Positions 40,238 to 48,679 of a DNA stretch of 64,000 nucleotides are shown piece after piece. The notes under the pieces are model-generated. The model worked only from the letters and a program-made list of their open reading frames with translations, was not told where the DNA came from and searched no databases. How positions within the stretch are numbered: position 1 is the first letter of the stretch; each line of letters starts with the position of its first letter. The stretch lies in NCBI RefSeq assembly GCF_010669125.1, contig NZ_CP048630.1, positions 2,430,001-2,494,000 on the forward strand, given 5' to 3'. Source of the DNA: Ancylobacter pratisalsi (lineage in GTDB: Bacteria > Pseudomonadota > Alphaproteobacteria > Rhizobiales > Xanthobacteraceae). A program made the translations under genes and the position numbers.

Positions 40238-41173
40238 TCAACGTCCCCATTTCAACACCACGGGATCGAGGCGACGGGCGATTTCGATCAGTCCGGTGCG
40301 GGTGGCAGGGTGGACAGGCGGCAGCGGGGCGCGCAGCGTGTCATGGGCGATGACGCCGCCCTCCTTCATAAGGATCTTGGCGCAGGCAAGGCCGGTCTGG
40401 CGGTTCTCATAGTTGATGAGCGGCAGCCAGCGCTGGTAGGCGTCGAGCGCGGCTTCCCGGTCGCCGGCGACATAGGGGTCGATGATCTCGCGAATGCCGT
40501 CCGGATAACCTCCCCCGGTCATCGCGCCCGTCGCCCCAGCATCGAGATCTGCCATCAGGGTTATGGCCTCCTCACCGTCCCACGGGCCGATGATGGCGTC
40601 CCCTCCCGCCTCGATCAGCGCGCGCAGCTTGTTCGCCGCGCCGGGCACCTCGATCTTGAAATAGGCGAGATGCTCGATCTCCCGCGCCATCTTCGCCAGA
40701 AACGCCACGGACAGCGGCGTGCCGGCGACGGGAGCGTCCTGGACCATGATCGGAATGTCGATGGCGTCGGAGACAGCGCGGTAGAAATCGTAGATCGCGC
40801 TTTCCGGCACTCGGAAGGTGGCGCCGTGATAGGGCGGCATGACCATGACCATGGCGGCGCCCATCTCCTGCGCCCGCCGGGAGCGCTCGGCGCAGATATG
40901 GGTGGCGAAATGGGTGGTCGTGACGATGACCGGTACCCGGCCCGCCACATGCTGGAGCACGGTGCGCATGACGAGATCACGCTCATCATCGGTCAGCACG
41001 AACTGTTCGGAGAAGTTGGCGAGGATGCACAGGCCGTGCGAGCCGGCGTCGATCATGAAGTCGATGGCGCGCTTCTGACCATCGAGGTCGAGCCGGCCAT
41101 CGGCGTCGAAAATGGTCGGCGCGACGGGGAAGACGCCCTTATAGGGACGGGCGGCGGCGGTGGTCGTCATCAT
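40238..41173 (-). CDS. L-2-keto-3-deoxyarabonate dehydratase, DHDPS/NAL family
   Basis: A 311-residue class I aldolase-like TIM-barrel enzyme. The Schiff-base lysine is K173 in YFKIEVPG. Where lyases of this family have a tyrosine (YSNP or YNxP), this protein has [10 protein letters not shown] at 142-151, with no tyrosine; this departure fits the Azospirillum-type L-KDA dehydratase, which eliminates water and reduces the chain to 2,5-dioxopentanoate instead of cleaving it. Placement between arabonate dehydratase and KGSADH supports this. GAGG lies 5 bases before the ATG. It is only distantly like the deaminase at 57 kb. Confidence 0.88.
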   Translation of the reverse strand: MMTTTAAARPYKGVFPVAPTIFDADGRLDLDGQKRAIDFMIDAGSHGLCILANFSEQFVLTDDERDLVMRTVLQHVAGRVPVIVTTTHFATHICAERSRRAQEMGAAMVMVMPPYHGATFRVPESAIYDFYRAVSDAIDIPIMVQDAPVAGTPLSVAFLAKMAREIEHLAYFKIEVPGAANKLRALIEAGGDAIIGPWDGEEAITLMADLDAGATGAMTGGGYPDGIREIIDPYVAGDREAALDAYQRWLPLINYENRQTGLACAKILMKEGGVIAHDTLRAPLPPVHPATRTGLIEIARRLDPVVLKWGR

Positions 41174-41179
41174 GCAGCC

Positions 41180-42928
41180 TCAGTGGTTGTCGCGCGGGAC
41201 CGGCGAACCGGTGCGCCCGACGAGGAAATCGAAATCGGCGCCGCGGTCGGCCTGGAGCACATGGTCGATGTAGAGGCGCTGGTAGCCGCGGCTGGCATGG
41301 GGCTCCGGCGCCACCCAGGCGGCGCGGCGGGCGGCTAGCTCGGCCTCGTCCACATGCAGGTGCAGCGAGCGGGCCGGCACGTCGAGGGTGATCATGTCGC
41401 CGTTCCTCACCAGAGCCAGCGGGCCGCCGGCGGTTGCCTCCGGCGCAACGTGGAGCACCACCGTGCCGTAGGCGGTACCCGACATGCGGGCATCGGAAAT
41501 GCGGATCATGTCCCGCACGCCCTCGCGCAGAAGCTTGGAGGGCAAGGGCATGTTGCCGACCTCGGCCATGCCCGGATAACCCTTGGGCCCGCAATGCTTC
41601 AGCACCATGATGCAGGTCGCATCGATGTCGAGCGCGTCGTCGTTCACCGCGTGATGCATCTCCTCGACGCTTTCGAACACCACGGCGCGACCGGTGTGGA
41701 TCATCAGTTCCGGGGAGGCGGCAGACGGCTTGATGACGGCGCCATCAGGAGCGAGGTTTCCCTTCAGGATGGCGATTCCGGCATCGGCCTTGAACGGGGC
41801 GTCAAAGGAGGTGATGACCTCGGCGTTCCAGTTCGGCGCCTTCTCGACGTTCTCCCAGATGCTGCGCCCGTTCACCGTGCGCGCATCCTTGTTGAGGAGG
41901 TCGCGCTCGCCGAGGGCGCGCAGCACCGCGGGCAGGCCACCGGCGTAGTAGAAGTCTTCCATCAGGAAGCGACCCGACGGCATCAGGTCGACCAGGCAGT
42001 GGATGTCGCGGCCGAGATCGTCGAAGTCGGCCAGCGTCAGGTCGACGCCGACGCGGCCCGCCAGCGCCAGCAGGTGGACCACCGCATTGGTCGAGCCTCC
42101 GATGGCGGCCAGCGCCCGGATGGCGTTCTCGAAGGCGCCGCGGGTGAGGATGTCGGACGGCTTCACGTCCTCCTTCACCAGCTCGACGATGCGCCGTCCC
42201 GCCATGCGCGCGAGCAGGTTGCGCCGCGCGTCCACCGCCGGAATGGCCGCATTGTCCGGCAGGCCGAGGCCGAGCGCCTCCACCATGGAAGCCATAGTGG
42301 AGGCCGTACCCATGGTCATGCAGCTGCCCGAAGAGCGGTTCATGCCGGCTTCCGCCTCGTGGAACTCCTCAAGCGTCACCTCGCCGGCGCGCAACTGCTC
42401 GCTCATCGAGATGATGTTGGTGCCCGAGCCGATGATCTGGCCGCGATACACGCCGCGCAGCTGCGGCCCGCCCGACACCCCGATCGCTGGCAAGTCGGCG
42501 GAGGCTGCGCCCATGAGCAAGGCGGGCGTGGTCTTGTCGCAGCCCATGAGCAGCACCACGCCGTCAAGCGGATGGGCGCGGATGGCTTCCTCCACATCCA
42601 TCGAGGCGAGGTTTCGGAACAGCATCGCGGTCGGCCGCATGGTCACCTCGCCGAGCGAGGAGACCGGGAACTCCAGGGGATAACCACCCGCGTCCAGCAC
42701 GCCGTAGCGCACGTGCTCGGCCAGCGTACGGAAGTGAATATTGCAGGGGGTCAGCTCGGACCAGGTGTTGCAGATGCCGATAACCGGGCGCCCGTCGAAG
42801 CGGTCCTGCGGCTGGCCGGAGTTCTTGAGGAAGGAGCGATAATAGAAGCCCATCTTGTCCTGGCGGCCGAACCAGCTCTGGCTGCGCAGCTTCTTCTTGT
42901 CTTTGTCATTCGAGCCGTCGTTGTTCAT
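41180..42928 (-). CDS. L-arabonate dehydratase, IlvD/Edd family
   Basis: A 582-residue iron-sulfur dehydratase converting L-arabonate to L-2-keto-3-deoxyarabonate. Cluster cysteines are C62 (ELTPCN), C130 (MGCDKTTPA) and C203 (SCMTMGTAS); K132 follows the second. The start ATG is preceded by AAGGGG at 7 bases. It begins LRSQSWFGRQDKMGFYYRSF, the usual opening of arabonate-type enzymes, and differs clearly from the paralogue at 34.8 kb. It lies six bases before the keto-deoxyarabonate dehydratase gene and 12 bases after the regulator gene. Confidence 0.92.
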   Translation of the reverse strand: MNNDGSNDKDKKKLRSQSWFGRQDKMGFYYRSFLKNSGQPQDRFDGRPVIGICNTWSELTPCNIHFRTLAEHVRYGVLDAGGYPLEFPVSSLGEVTMRPTAMLFRNLASMDVEEAIRAHPLDGVVLLMGCDKTTPALLMGAASADLPAIGVSGGPQLRGVYRGQIIGSGTNIISMSEQLRAGEVTLEEFHEAEAGMNRSSGSCMTMGTASTMASMVEALGLGLPDNAAIPAVDARRNLLARMAGRRIVELVKEDVKPSDILTRGAFENAIRALAAIGGSTNAVVHLLALAGRVGVDLTLADFDDLGRDIHCLVDLMPSGRFLMEDFYYAGGLPAVLRALGERDLLNKDARTVNGRSIWENVEKAPNWNAEVITSFDAPFKADAGIAILKGNLAPDGAVIKPSAASPELMIHTGRAVVFESVEEMHHAVNDDALDIDATCIMVLKHCGPKGYPGMAEVGNMPLPSKLLREGVRDMIRISDARMSGTAYGTVVLHVAPEATAGGPLALVRNGDMITLDVPARSLHLHVDEAELAARRAAWVAPEPHASRGYQRLYIDHVLQADRGADFDFLVGRTGSPVPRDNH

Positions 42929-42940
42929 CTAGGCACCCCT

Positions 42941-43672
42941 TCAGGCTGCGCCGTGACGGCGCAGGCCGTTGAAGATCACGTTCAGCATTGCGGCTCCGGC
43001 CGCTTCGCCGTCCTGGTCGGCGATGGCCTCGACGATGCGCTCATGGGCGGCCACAGCGATCTCGTGCTCGCGCGCATCACCCGGTGCCGACAGCACGAAG
43101 GAGGCACGCAATGCCGCTTCGATTACCGCGCCAATCGAGCGCATGAAGGGGTTGCCGGAGGCGGTCGCCACGGCGACGTGCAGCGCAAGGTCGGCCTCGG
43201 CGAAACTGTCCGAGGCGCCGGGCTCCGCCTTCATCAGGCCGACCGCCTTACGCATGAGCGCGAGATCCTCCTCTGTTCGGCGTTCTGCGGCGAGGGCGGC
43301 GGCGCGCGGTTCCACCGCCAGCCGGATCTCGGCAAGGTCGCGAAGGAACCGCTTGTCGATGCCGGCGTCCAGATGCCAGGCGAGCACGTCGGAATCGAAC
43401 ATGTTCCAGGCGGCGCGCTCGCGAACGACGGTGCCGACCCGTGCCTTGGTGGAGAGAAGGCCCTTGGCCACAAGCGTCTTTACGCTCTCGCGCAGAACTG
43501 GACGGGAGACGCCGAACAGCAACGTCATTTCGGCATCGCCCGGCAGCTTGGCGCCCTCGCCATAGCGGCCGGCGATGATGTCGATGCCGATGGTCCGAGC
43601 CACTTCGGCATGGTTGGAGTGGGCACGGCGGGCCGGAATGACAATGATCTGGGAGCTCGACTGAGTGCTCAT
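42941..43672 (-). CDS. GntR-family (FadR/FCD) transcriptional regulator
   Basis: A 243-residue regulator. The start ATG at 43672 overlaps the permease stop (ATGA); upstream in-frame sequence looks non-coding. The winged-helix domain covers about residues 20-85 (EGAKLPGDAEMTLLFGVSRPVLRESVKTL), followed by an FCD ligand domain with DLALHVAVATASGNPF and HERIVEAIADQD carrying the metal-binding histidines. FCD regulators usually respond to small organic acids. Lying between sugar transporter and arabinose enzymes, it probably controls the whole minus-strand array, with a candidate operator upstream of the first gene. Confidence 0.9.
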   Translation of the reverse strand: MSTQSSSQIIVIPARRAHSNHAEVARTIGIDIIAGRYGEGAKLPGDAEMTLLFGVSRPVLRESVKTLVAKGLLSTKARVGTVVRERAAWNMFDSDVLAWHLDAGIDKRFLRDLAEIRLAVEPRAAALAAERRTEEDLALMRKAVGLMKAEPGASDSFAEADLALHVAVATASGNPFMRSIGAVIEAALRASFVLSAPGDAREHEIAVAAHERIVEAIADQDGEAAGAAMLNVIFNGLRRHGAA

Positions 43673-44661
43673 GGATGGACTCCGGCCGGGGCGCGTCGGG
43701 AGCGACGCGCCATATGCAATGTGATCTGCTGGAAGGCGATGAAGGCGAAAAGCAGTAGGCCGGTGGCAATCTTGGCCCACCAGCTCGACAAGGTGCCGTC
43801 GAAGCTGATGTAGGTCTGGATCAGGCCTTGGATCAGTACACCGACGAAGGAACCGAACACGAAGCCGTAGCCGCCCGAGAGGAGGGTTCCCCCGATCACC
43901 ACCGCGGCGATCGCGTCCAGCTCGACGCCGACACCAGAGAGCGAATAGCCGCTCGAGGTATAAAGGGAGAAGACGATGCCGGAGAGCCCGGCCAGCACGC
44001 TGGAAAGCGTGTAGATCGCTATCGTCGTTCGCGCGACGTTGATGCCCATCAGTGCCGTGGCGACGCGCGAGCCGCCAAGCGCATACACGTTGGCGCCGAA
44101 ACGGGTGAGATGCAGCAGCGCCATGCCGCCCCCCACCACCAGCAGCATGATCATTGCCGGCACGGCGAGGCGCGCCCCGCCCGCGAATCGTATCGCGTGA
44201 CTTGAGAGGTTGGCATAGAGGTCGGCGTCGATCGGGATCGAATCCGTCGACAGCAGGAAGCTGACACCGCGGGCCAGGAACATGCCGGCCAGCGTGACGA
44301 TGAAAGGTGGTAGCTCAAAGTACTGGATCACCGCCCCCATGGCCGCCCCGAACCCCGCGCAGAGGACGAGGACGAGGGCGAAGGCCATGAGTGGCGGCAG
44401 TCCCCAGCGCTCGATCGCGATTGCGAGGAACACGGTGGTGAAACCGATCACCGAGCCGACCGAGAGATCAATGCCGCCCGAGATGATGACGAAGGTCATG
44501 CCCACCGCGACGATGCCCAGGAACGCATTGTCGGTCAGCAGGTTCATGACCACCCGCAGCGAGGCGAAGTTCGGATAGATCGCCGAGCAGATCAGGAATC
44601 CCGCGAGGAATACCGCCGTCGTGGCCAGAACCGGGGAGAGGCGGGAGAGGGAGCGGATCAT
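43669..44661 (-). CDS. yjfF: Sugar ABC transporter permease (YjfF-like)
   Basis: A 330-residue membrane permease of the BPD_transp_2 family, with about ten helices. The ATG at 44661 overlaps the preceding permease stop (ATGA). [23 protein letters not shown] and VVIGGTLLSGGYGFVFGSFVGVLIQGLIQ are family landmarks. It is the second permease of a heterodimer, as in E. coli YtfT/YjfF, the galactofuranose system. The frame extends far upstream through the neighbouring gene's antisense-like reading, which is not real. Confidence 0.9.
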   Translation of the reverse strand: MIRSLSRLSPVLATTAVFLAGFLICSAIYPNFASLRVVMNLLTDNAFLGIVAVGMTFVIISGGIDLSVGSVIGFTTVFLAIAIERWGLPPLMAFALVLVLCAGFGAAMGAVIQYFELPPFIVTLAGMFLARGVSFLLSTDSIPIDADLYANLSSHAIRFAGGARLAVPAMIMLLVVGGGMALLHLTRFGANVYALGGSRVATALMGINVARTTIAIYTLSSVLAGLSGIVFSLYTSSGYSLSGVGVELDAIAAVVIGGTLLSGGYGFVFGSFVGVLIQGLIQTYISFDGTLSSWWAKIATGLLLFAFIAFQQITLHMARRSRRAPAGVHP

Positions 44662-45641
44662 GAGCGCCTCCGGGAGAACAGCACGGTCATACCCGACAGG
44701 CGCGGCGACTGCGCCAGCAGCACGACAAGCACCACTACCGCCTTCACCACGAGGTTGGTTTCGGGCGGAAAGCCGGAGAGGAGGATGCCGGTGTTCATTG
44801 CCTGGATGATGAGTGCACCGATCACCGCCAATATGAGCGAGAACCGCCCGCCGAACAGCGAGGTGCCGCCGATGACCACGGCGAGAATCGCGTCCAGCTC
44901 CAGCCACAGCCCCGCATTGTTGGCGTCCGCGCCGAGGATGTCGGCGGCGGCGACGATGCCAGCGAGCGCGGCGCAGAGTCCGCTCCACATATAGACCGCG
45001 ACGGTGATGAGGCGTGTACCGATCCCGGCGAGCGCACTGGCGCGCGGATTGCCGCCGGTGGCCTCGATCATCAACCCGAGCGCACTGCCGCGCACGACCA
45101 GAAGCGTCAGTCCCAGCATGCCGATGGTCAACGCAACCGGGGTCGGCAGGCCGAGCACCGAGCCGCCGCCGAGGAAGGCGAGCCCGTGCGAGGTGAAGGT
45201 GACGATGCGCCCCTCGGTGATGAGCTGGGCGATGCCGCGCCCGGCCACCATGAGGATGAGCGTGGCGACGATGGGCTGGATGCCGAGCACGGCGACAAGG
45301 AGCCCGTTCCAAAGCCCGCACAGGAGACCCGCGCCCAGCGCGGCGGCGAGCACAACGGGCAGGGAATGGGTGTCGGCGAGACTGGCGGCGATGGCGCCGC
45401 AGATCGCCATGACCGCGCCGACCGAGAGGTCGATGCCGCGCATGGCGATGACCAGCACCATGCCGATCGAGAGCAGGGCCACCGGCGCGCCGCGATTGAG
45501 CACGTCGATCACGCTGCCGAACAGCCGGCCGTCCTGCATGCGGATGTCGAAAAACTGCGGCGAAACCAACCAGTTGGCGGCGAGGATGAGGGCGAGGGCG
45601 ACGACCTGCGACGTGCCGATGCGGGGCAGACGGAGCGACAT
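44658..45641 (-). CDS. ytfT: Sugar ABC transporter permease (YtfT-like)
   Basis: A 327-residue membrane permease. The start at 45641 follows GGGAGG by 5 bases, and lies 11 bases after the ATPase stop. The segments LLSIGMVLVIAMRGIDLSVGAVMAI and AVVIGGTSLFGGRFSLILAVIGALIIQAMNTG identify the BPD_transp_2 family and the YtfT subgroup. It pairs with the YjfF-like permease to form the channel. The in-frame extension to 45842 overlaps the ATPase gene and is not supported by a ribosome site. Confidence 0.9.
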   Translation of the reverse strand: MSLRLPRIGTSQVVALALILAANWLVSPQFFDIRMQDGRLFGSVIDVLNRGAPVALLSIGMVLVIAMRGIDLSVGAVMAICGAIAASLADTHSLPVVLAAALGAGLLCGLWNGLLVAVLGIQPIVATLILMVAGRGIAQLITEGRIVTFTSHGLAFLGGGSVLGLPTPVALTIGMLGLTLLVVRGSALGLMIEATGGNPRASALAGIGTRLITVAVYMWSGLCAALAGIVAAADILGADANNAGLWLELDAILAVVIGGTSLFGGRFSLILAVIGALIIQAMNTGILLSGFPPETNLVVKAVVVLVVLLAQSPRLSGMTVLFSRRRS

Positions 45642-45652
45642 GACGGCCTCCC

Positions 45653-47188
45653 TCACGCGGCCGCCGCGCCGGCGGGGGCGTCGTCGTCCGCAATGGCGGC
45701 GAGGATGGTGGGCACGGTGATCGCCTCGCCGGTCAGCCGGGCGACATGCGCGCGGTCGCGCAGCACGATGACCTCGTCGGCATAGGTGACGATCTCGTCG
45801 AGCTCGGAGGAAACCACCAGAAGGGCCATGCCTTCCGCGCACAGTTCACGGATGCGTTCGATGATCTCGGCATGGGCGCCGACGTCGATCCCGCGCGTCG
45901 GCTCGTCGAGGATCAGCAGGCGCGGGGAGGTGGCGAGCCAGCGGGCGAGCAGCGCCTTTTGCTGGTTGCCGCCCGACAGCAGACCGATGGGGCGCTCGGG
46001 GTCGGGCGGGCGAATGTCGAGCAGGCGGATGAACCGCGCCGCGATCTCGTCCTGCTCGCGGCGCGACAGCGGGGCCAGCGCGCCGCGCTGTGCCTGCAGG
46101 GCCAGAATGATGTTCTCGCGCACCGTGAGTTCGGCGACGATGCCCTCCGTCTTTCGCTCCTCGGGGCAGTAGCCGAAGCCGAGCCGCATGGCCTCGCGCG
46201 GCGAACCGATGGTGACTTTGCGTCCCTCGATTTCCGCCGAGCCGCAATCCGAGCGCTCGGCGCCGAACACCAGACGCACGGTCTCGGTGCGGCCGGAGCC
46301 GAGCAGGCCGGTGAGGCCGATGACGTGGCCAGTGTGGAGCGTGAGATCGAAGGGGCTCACATAACCGGCCTTGCCGAAGCCACTAAAGACGGCCAGCGGC
46401 TCGCGCTCGCTGGTTGCGCCTTCGGTCGGACGCCGGGATGTCGCCTCGCTCAGTTCGCGCCCGAGCATGAGCCGCACCAGATCGATGCGCGGCAGTTCCG
46501 CGACCGGGGCCATGCCGGCGAGCCGCCCGTTCCGCAGCACGGTGATGCGGTCGCAGATCGCATAGACCTGATCGAGGAAATGGGTGACGAAGACAATGCC
46601 GATGCCGCGCGCCTTCAATTTGCGCATCACCGCGAACAGCACCTCGACCTCGTGGGCATCGAGGCTGGCGGTGGGTTCATCGAGAATGAGAATGCGCGCC
46701 GACTGGTCGACCGCGCGGGCGATCGCGACGATATGCTGGATGGCGACCGAATAGCTTTCCAGCGGGGCGCTTACATCCAGTGTCAGGCCGAACTCGGCCA
46801 TCAGTGCCTCGGCGCGCCGGCGCATCTCCCGCTCGCGGACAAAGCCGAACAGGCTGGGCTGGTGGCCAAGGAAGAGATTCTGCGCCACCGACAGGTTCGG
46901 TGCGAGATTGACCTCCTGATAGACCGTCGCGATGCCCGCCTTCAGCGCCTCCTCGGCCGAGCGCGGCGCGATCTCGCGGCCGTCGAGCCGCATGGTGCCG
47001 GCATCGCGGGAGACCACGCCGGTCATGGCCTTGATGAGGGTCGACTTGCCCGCTCCGTTCTCGCCGAGCAGGGCGTGAATCTCGCCGCCCAGCAGCGCGA
47101 AGTCGACGCGGTCGAGCGCGACGAAACCGGCAAAGGATTTCGAGAAGCCGCGCAGCTCAAGCAGAGCGGTGTCGTGGTTCGCTACCAT
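45653..47188 (-). CDS. ytfR: Sugar ABC transporter ATP-binding protein (YtfR-like)
   Basis: A 511-residue tandem ATPase (two nucleotide-binding domains). The first Walker A is [10 protein letters not shown], with [15 protein letters not shown]; the second has the usual degenerate P-loop GLLGSGRTETV, an [14 protein letters not shown] signature, and [17 protein letters not shown]. The ATG at 47188 is preferred over an upstream GTG at 47242, which would only add a proline- and alanine-rich tail. Ribosome site is weak. It works with the YtfQ-like binding protein encoded 170 bases upstream and two permeases downstream. Confidence 0.9.
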   Translation of the reverse strand: MVANHDTALLELRGFSKSFAGFVALDRVDFALLGGEIHALLGENGAGKSTLIKAMTGVVSRDAGTMRLDGREIAPRSAEEALKAGIATVYQEVNLAPNLSVAQNLFLGHQPSLFGFVREREMRRRAEALMAEFGLTLDVSAPLESYSVAIQHIVAIARAVDQSARILILDEPTASLDAHEVEVLFAVMRKLKARGIGIVFVTHFLDQVYAICDRITVLRNGRLAGMAPVAELPRIDLVRLMLGRELSEATSRRPTEGATSEREPLAVFSGFGKAGYVSPFDLTLHTGHVIGLTGLLGSGRTETVRLVFGAERSDCGSAEIEGRKVTIGSPREAMRLGFGYCPEERKTEGIVAELTVRENIILALQAQRGALAPLSRREQDEIAARFIRLLDIRPPDPERPIGLLSGGNQQKALLARWLATSPRLLILDEPTRGIDVGAHAEIIERIRELCAEGMALLVVSSELDEIVTYADEVIVLRDRAHVARLTGEAITVPTILAAIADDDAPAGAAAA

Positions 47189-47311
47189 AGGGGCAGTCTC
47201 GCCGGCCGGGCTGGCCACGGGTGGGGACAGGCTGTGGATCACCCGGTGGAAAAGGCACCGGGATCCACAGGGAAGAAAGGAGCGAGAAGCGAGTGCCGGG
47301 CCGGATCGTCA

Positions 47312-47331
47312 TGCCCGGACGGGTCCGGGCA
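47312..47331 (-). terminator. GC-rich hairpin between ytfQ and ytfR
   Basis: TGCCCGGA (47312-47319), tetraloop CGGG, TCCGGGCA (47324-47331): a perfect 8-bp stem in the gap after the binding-protein stop. No T-run follows on the minus strand. Same position relative to gene order as the hairpin between chvE and gguA. Confidence 0.55.
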
Positions 47332-47357
47332 CGAAGGAGGTCAGGCGCCCGTCAACC

Positions 47358-48320
47358 TCAATAGCCGAGGTCTTTCTTGCTCTCATAGACCGCCATCGGC
47401 TTATCGGCCTGGGTGAAGAGCCGGGATTCGGTCTGGATCCACTTCGGCGGCACCGTGCCCTTTTCCTTGAAGGCGACGACGGCGTCGAAGGCGGGGCCTG
47501 CCATGTTGGGGGTCAGCTCGACGGTGGCGTTGGCTTCGCCGGCCGCCATGGCCTTGAAGATGTCCGGCACGGCGTCGATGGAGACGGTGAGGATCTCCGA
47601 GCCCGGCTTGAGGCCGGCTTCCTTCATGGCCTGGATGGCGCCGACCATCATGTCGTCATTGTGGGCGTAGACGGCACAGATGTTCTTGCCGCCCTCGGCC
47701 TTGATGAAGCTCTCCATCACCTCTTTGCCCTTGGCACGGGTGAATTCGCCGGTCTGGCTGCGCACGATCTTGACGTTCGAATGCCCGGCGATGCCGTCCT
47801 CGAAGCCCTTCTTGCGATTGGTGGCGACCGAGGCGCCGACCGTGCCCTGAAGCTCGACCACGTTGCACGGCTTGGTGCCGACCGTCTTCACCAGCCATTC
47901 GCCGGCGACCTTGCCTTCGTGCACGCTGTCGGAGGTGACGGCGGTGAGGTAGAGATCCTTGCCCGAGGGGTCGATGTCGCGGTCGAGCAGAACGACCGGG
48001 ATATTGGCTTCCTTGGCTTCCTTCAGCACCGAGTCCCATCCCGTCGAGACCACGGGGGCGAGGAAGATCGCGTCCACGCCCTGCGCGATGAAGGAGCGGA
48101 TCGCCTTGATCTGGTTTTCCTGCTTCTGCTGGGCGTCGGCGATCTTGAAGGTGATGTCGCGCTTCTTCGCCTCGGCCTTTGAGACGGTGGTCTCCGCCGC
48201 GCGCCAGCCCGATTCCGAGCCGATCTGCGAGAAGCCGATGGTCATCTCGCCAGCATGCGCGCCAGCGGCAAAGAGTGCGCCGGAAAAGGCGCTAGCAAGC
48301 AGCAAAGCCTTGAAATTCAT
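47358..48320 (-). CDS. ytfQ: Periplasmic sugar-binding protein (YtfQ-like, galactofuranose/arabinose type)
   Basis: A 320-residue exported binding protein. The ATG at 48320 follows GGGAG by about 8 bases; signal peptide MNFKALLLASAFSGALFAAG, cleavage near AHA-GE. The mature part, MTIGFSQIGSESGWRAAET, KIADAQQKQENQIKAIRSF, NVVELQGTVGASVA and YAHNDDMMVGAIQAMKEAGL, is strikingly close to E. coli YtfQ from memory, which binds galactofuranose; homologues in rhizobia are linked to L-arabinose or galactose furanosides. First gene of the 20-kb minus-strand sugar array. Confidence 0.92.
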   Translation of the reverse strand: MNFKALLLASAFSGALFAAGAHAGEMTIGFSQIGSESGWRAAETTVSKAEAKKRDITFKIADAQQKQENQIKAIRSFIAQGVDAIFLAPVVSTGWDSVLKEAKEANIPVVLLDRDIDPSGKDLYLTAVTSDSVHEGKVAGEWLVKTVGTKPCNVVELQGTVGASVATNRKKGFEDGIAGHSNVKIVRSQTGEFTRAKGKEVMESFIKAEGGKNICAVYAHNDDMMVGAIQAMKEAGLKPGSEILTVSIDAVPDIFKAMAAGEANATVELTPNMAGPAFDAVVAFKEKGTVPPKWIQTESRLFTQADKPMAVYESKKDLGY

Positions 48321-48679
48321 TGGCGTTTCTCCCGTGGGTGTCACCGTCGCACCTCTGTCGGGTGTCTTCCGGCGCTAAATCTATGCCACAGGATAAGCGG
48401 TCTGAATAGTCATACTGTTTGACTTTTTAACGCCTGCCGTCGCGCTGCCTCGCAAACGGCCATCCCGCCCCCGTCGAGGCTCGCGACCCACGCCCCCCCC
48501 CCCGGGCAGGTGCGTGCCTTCACAGGCGCGGTCATGTGTCCACCGCCACGACCTTCCGCCCCCGGCAGAGGGTCTGCGCCGCAGGACGGTCCGTGAAACA
48601 GGGGCGGCTTCTCCGGCAGGCGGGCCGCGTTCGTGGTGATGGGAGGGGGCCGGCTTCAGGGCTGCGCCGCGCGCCGCGT
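48321..48679. promoter_or_regulatory. Promoter region of the sugar array
   Basis: A 359-base gap upstream of ytfQ on the minus strand. It includes a near-palindromic 17-mer (48408-48424), listed separately, AT-rich DNA around it, and a run of eleven C (48493-48503). No gene is supported. Confidence 0.55.
48408..48424. promoter_or_regulatory. Near-perfect 17-bp palindrome, candidate GntR/FCD operator
   Basis: AGTCATACTGTTTGACT: half-sites AGTCATAC and GTTTGACT match in seven of eight positions around a central T. It lies 88 bases before the ytfQ start. FCD-type GntR regulators typically bind short palindromes of the GTNTGAC/GTCANAC kind, and the array encodes such a regulator at 42.9-43.7 kb. 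Confidence 0.5.

Noticed and set aside
41354..43813. Plus-strand open frame of 819 codons
   Set aside because: Antisense to the arabonate dehydratase and GntR genes, with histidine/arginine/glutamine-rich composition and no motif.
43669..45693. Extended 674-codon reading of the YjfF-like permease
   Set aside because: The N-terminal half is an off-frame, histidine/arginine-rich reading of the YtfT-like gene.
45746..47416. Plus-strand open frame of 556 codons
   Set aside because: Antisense to the YtfR-like ATPase, which has all expected ATPase motifs.
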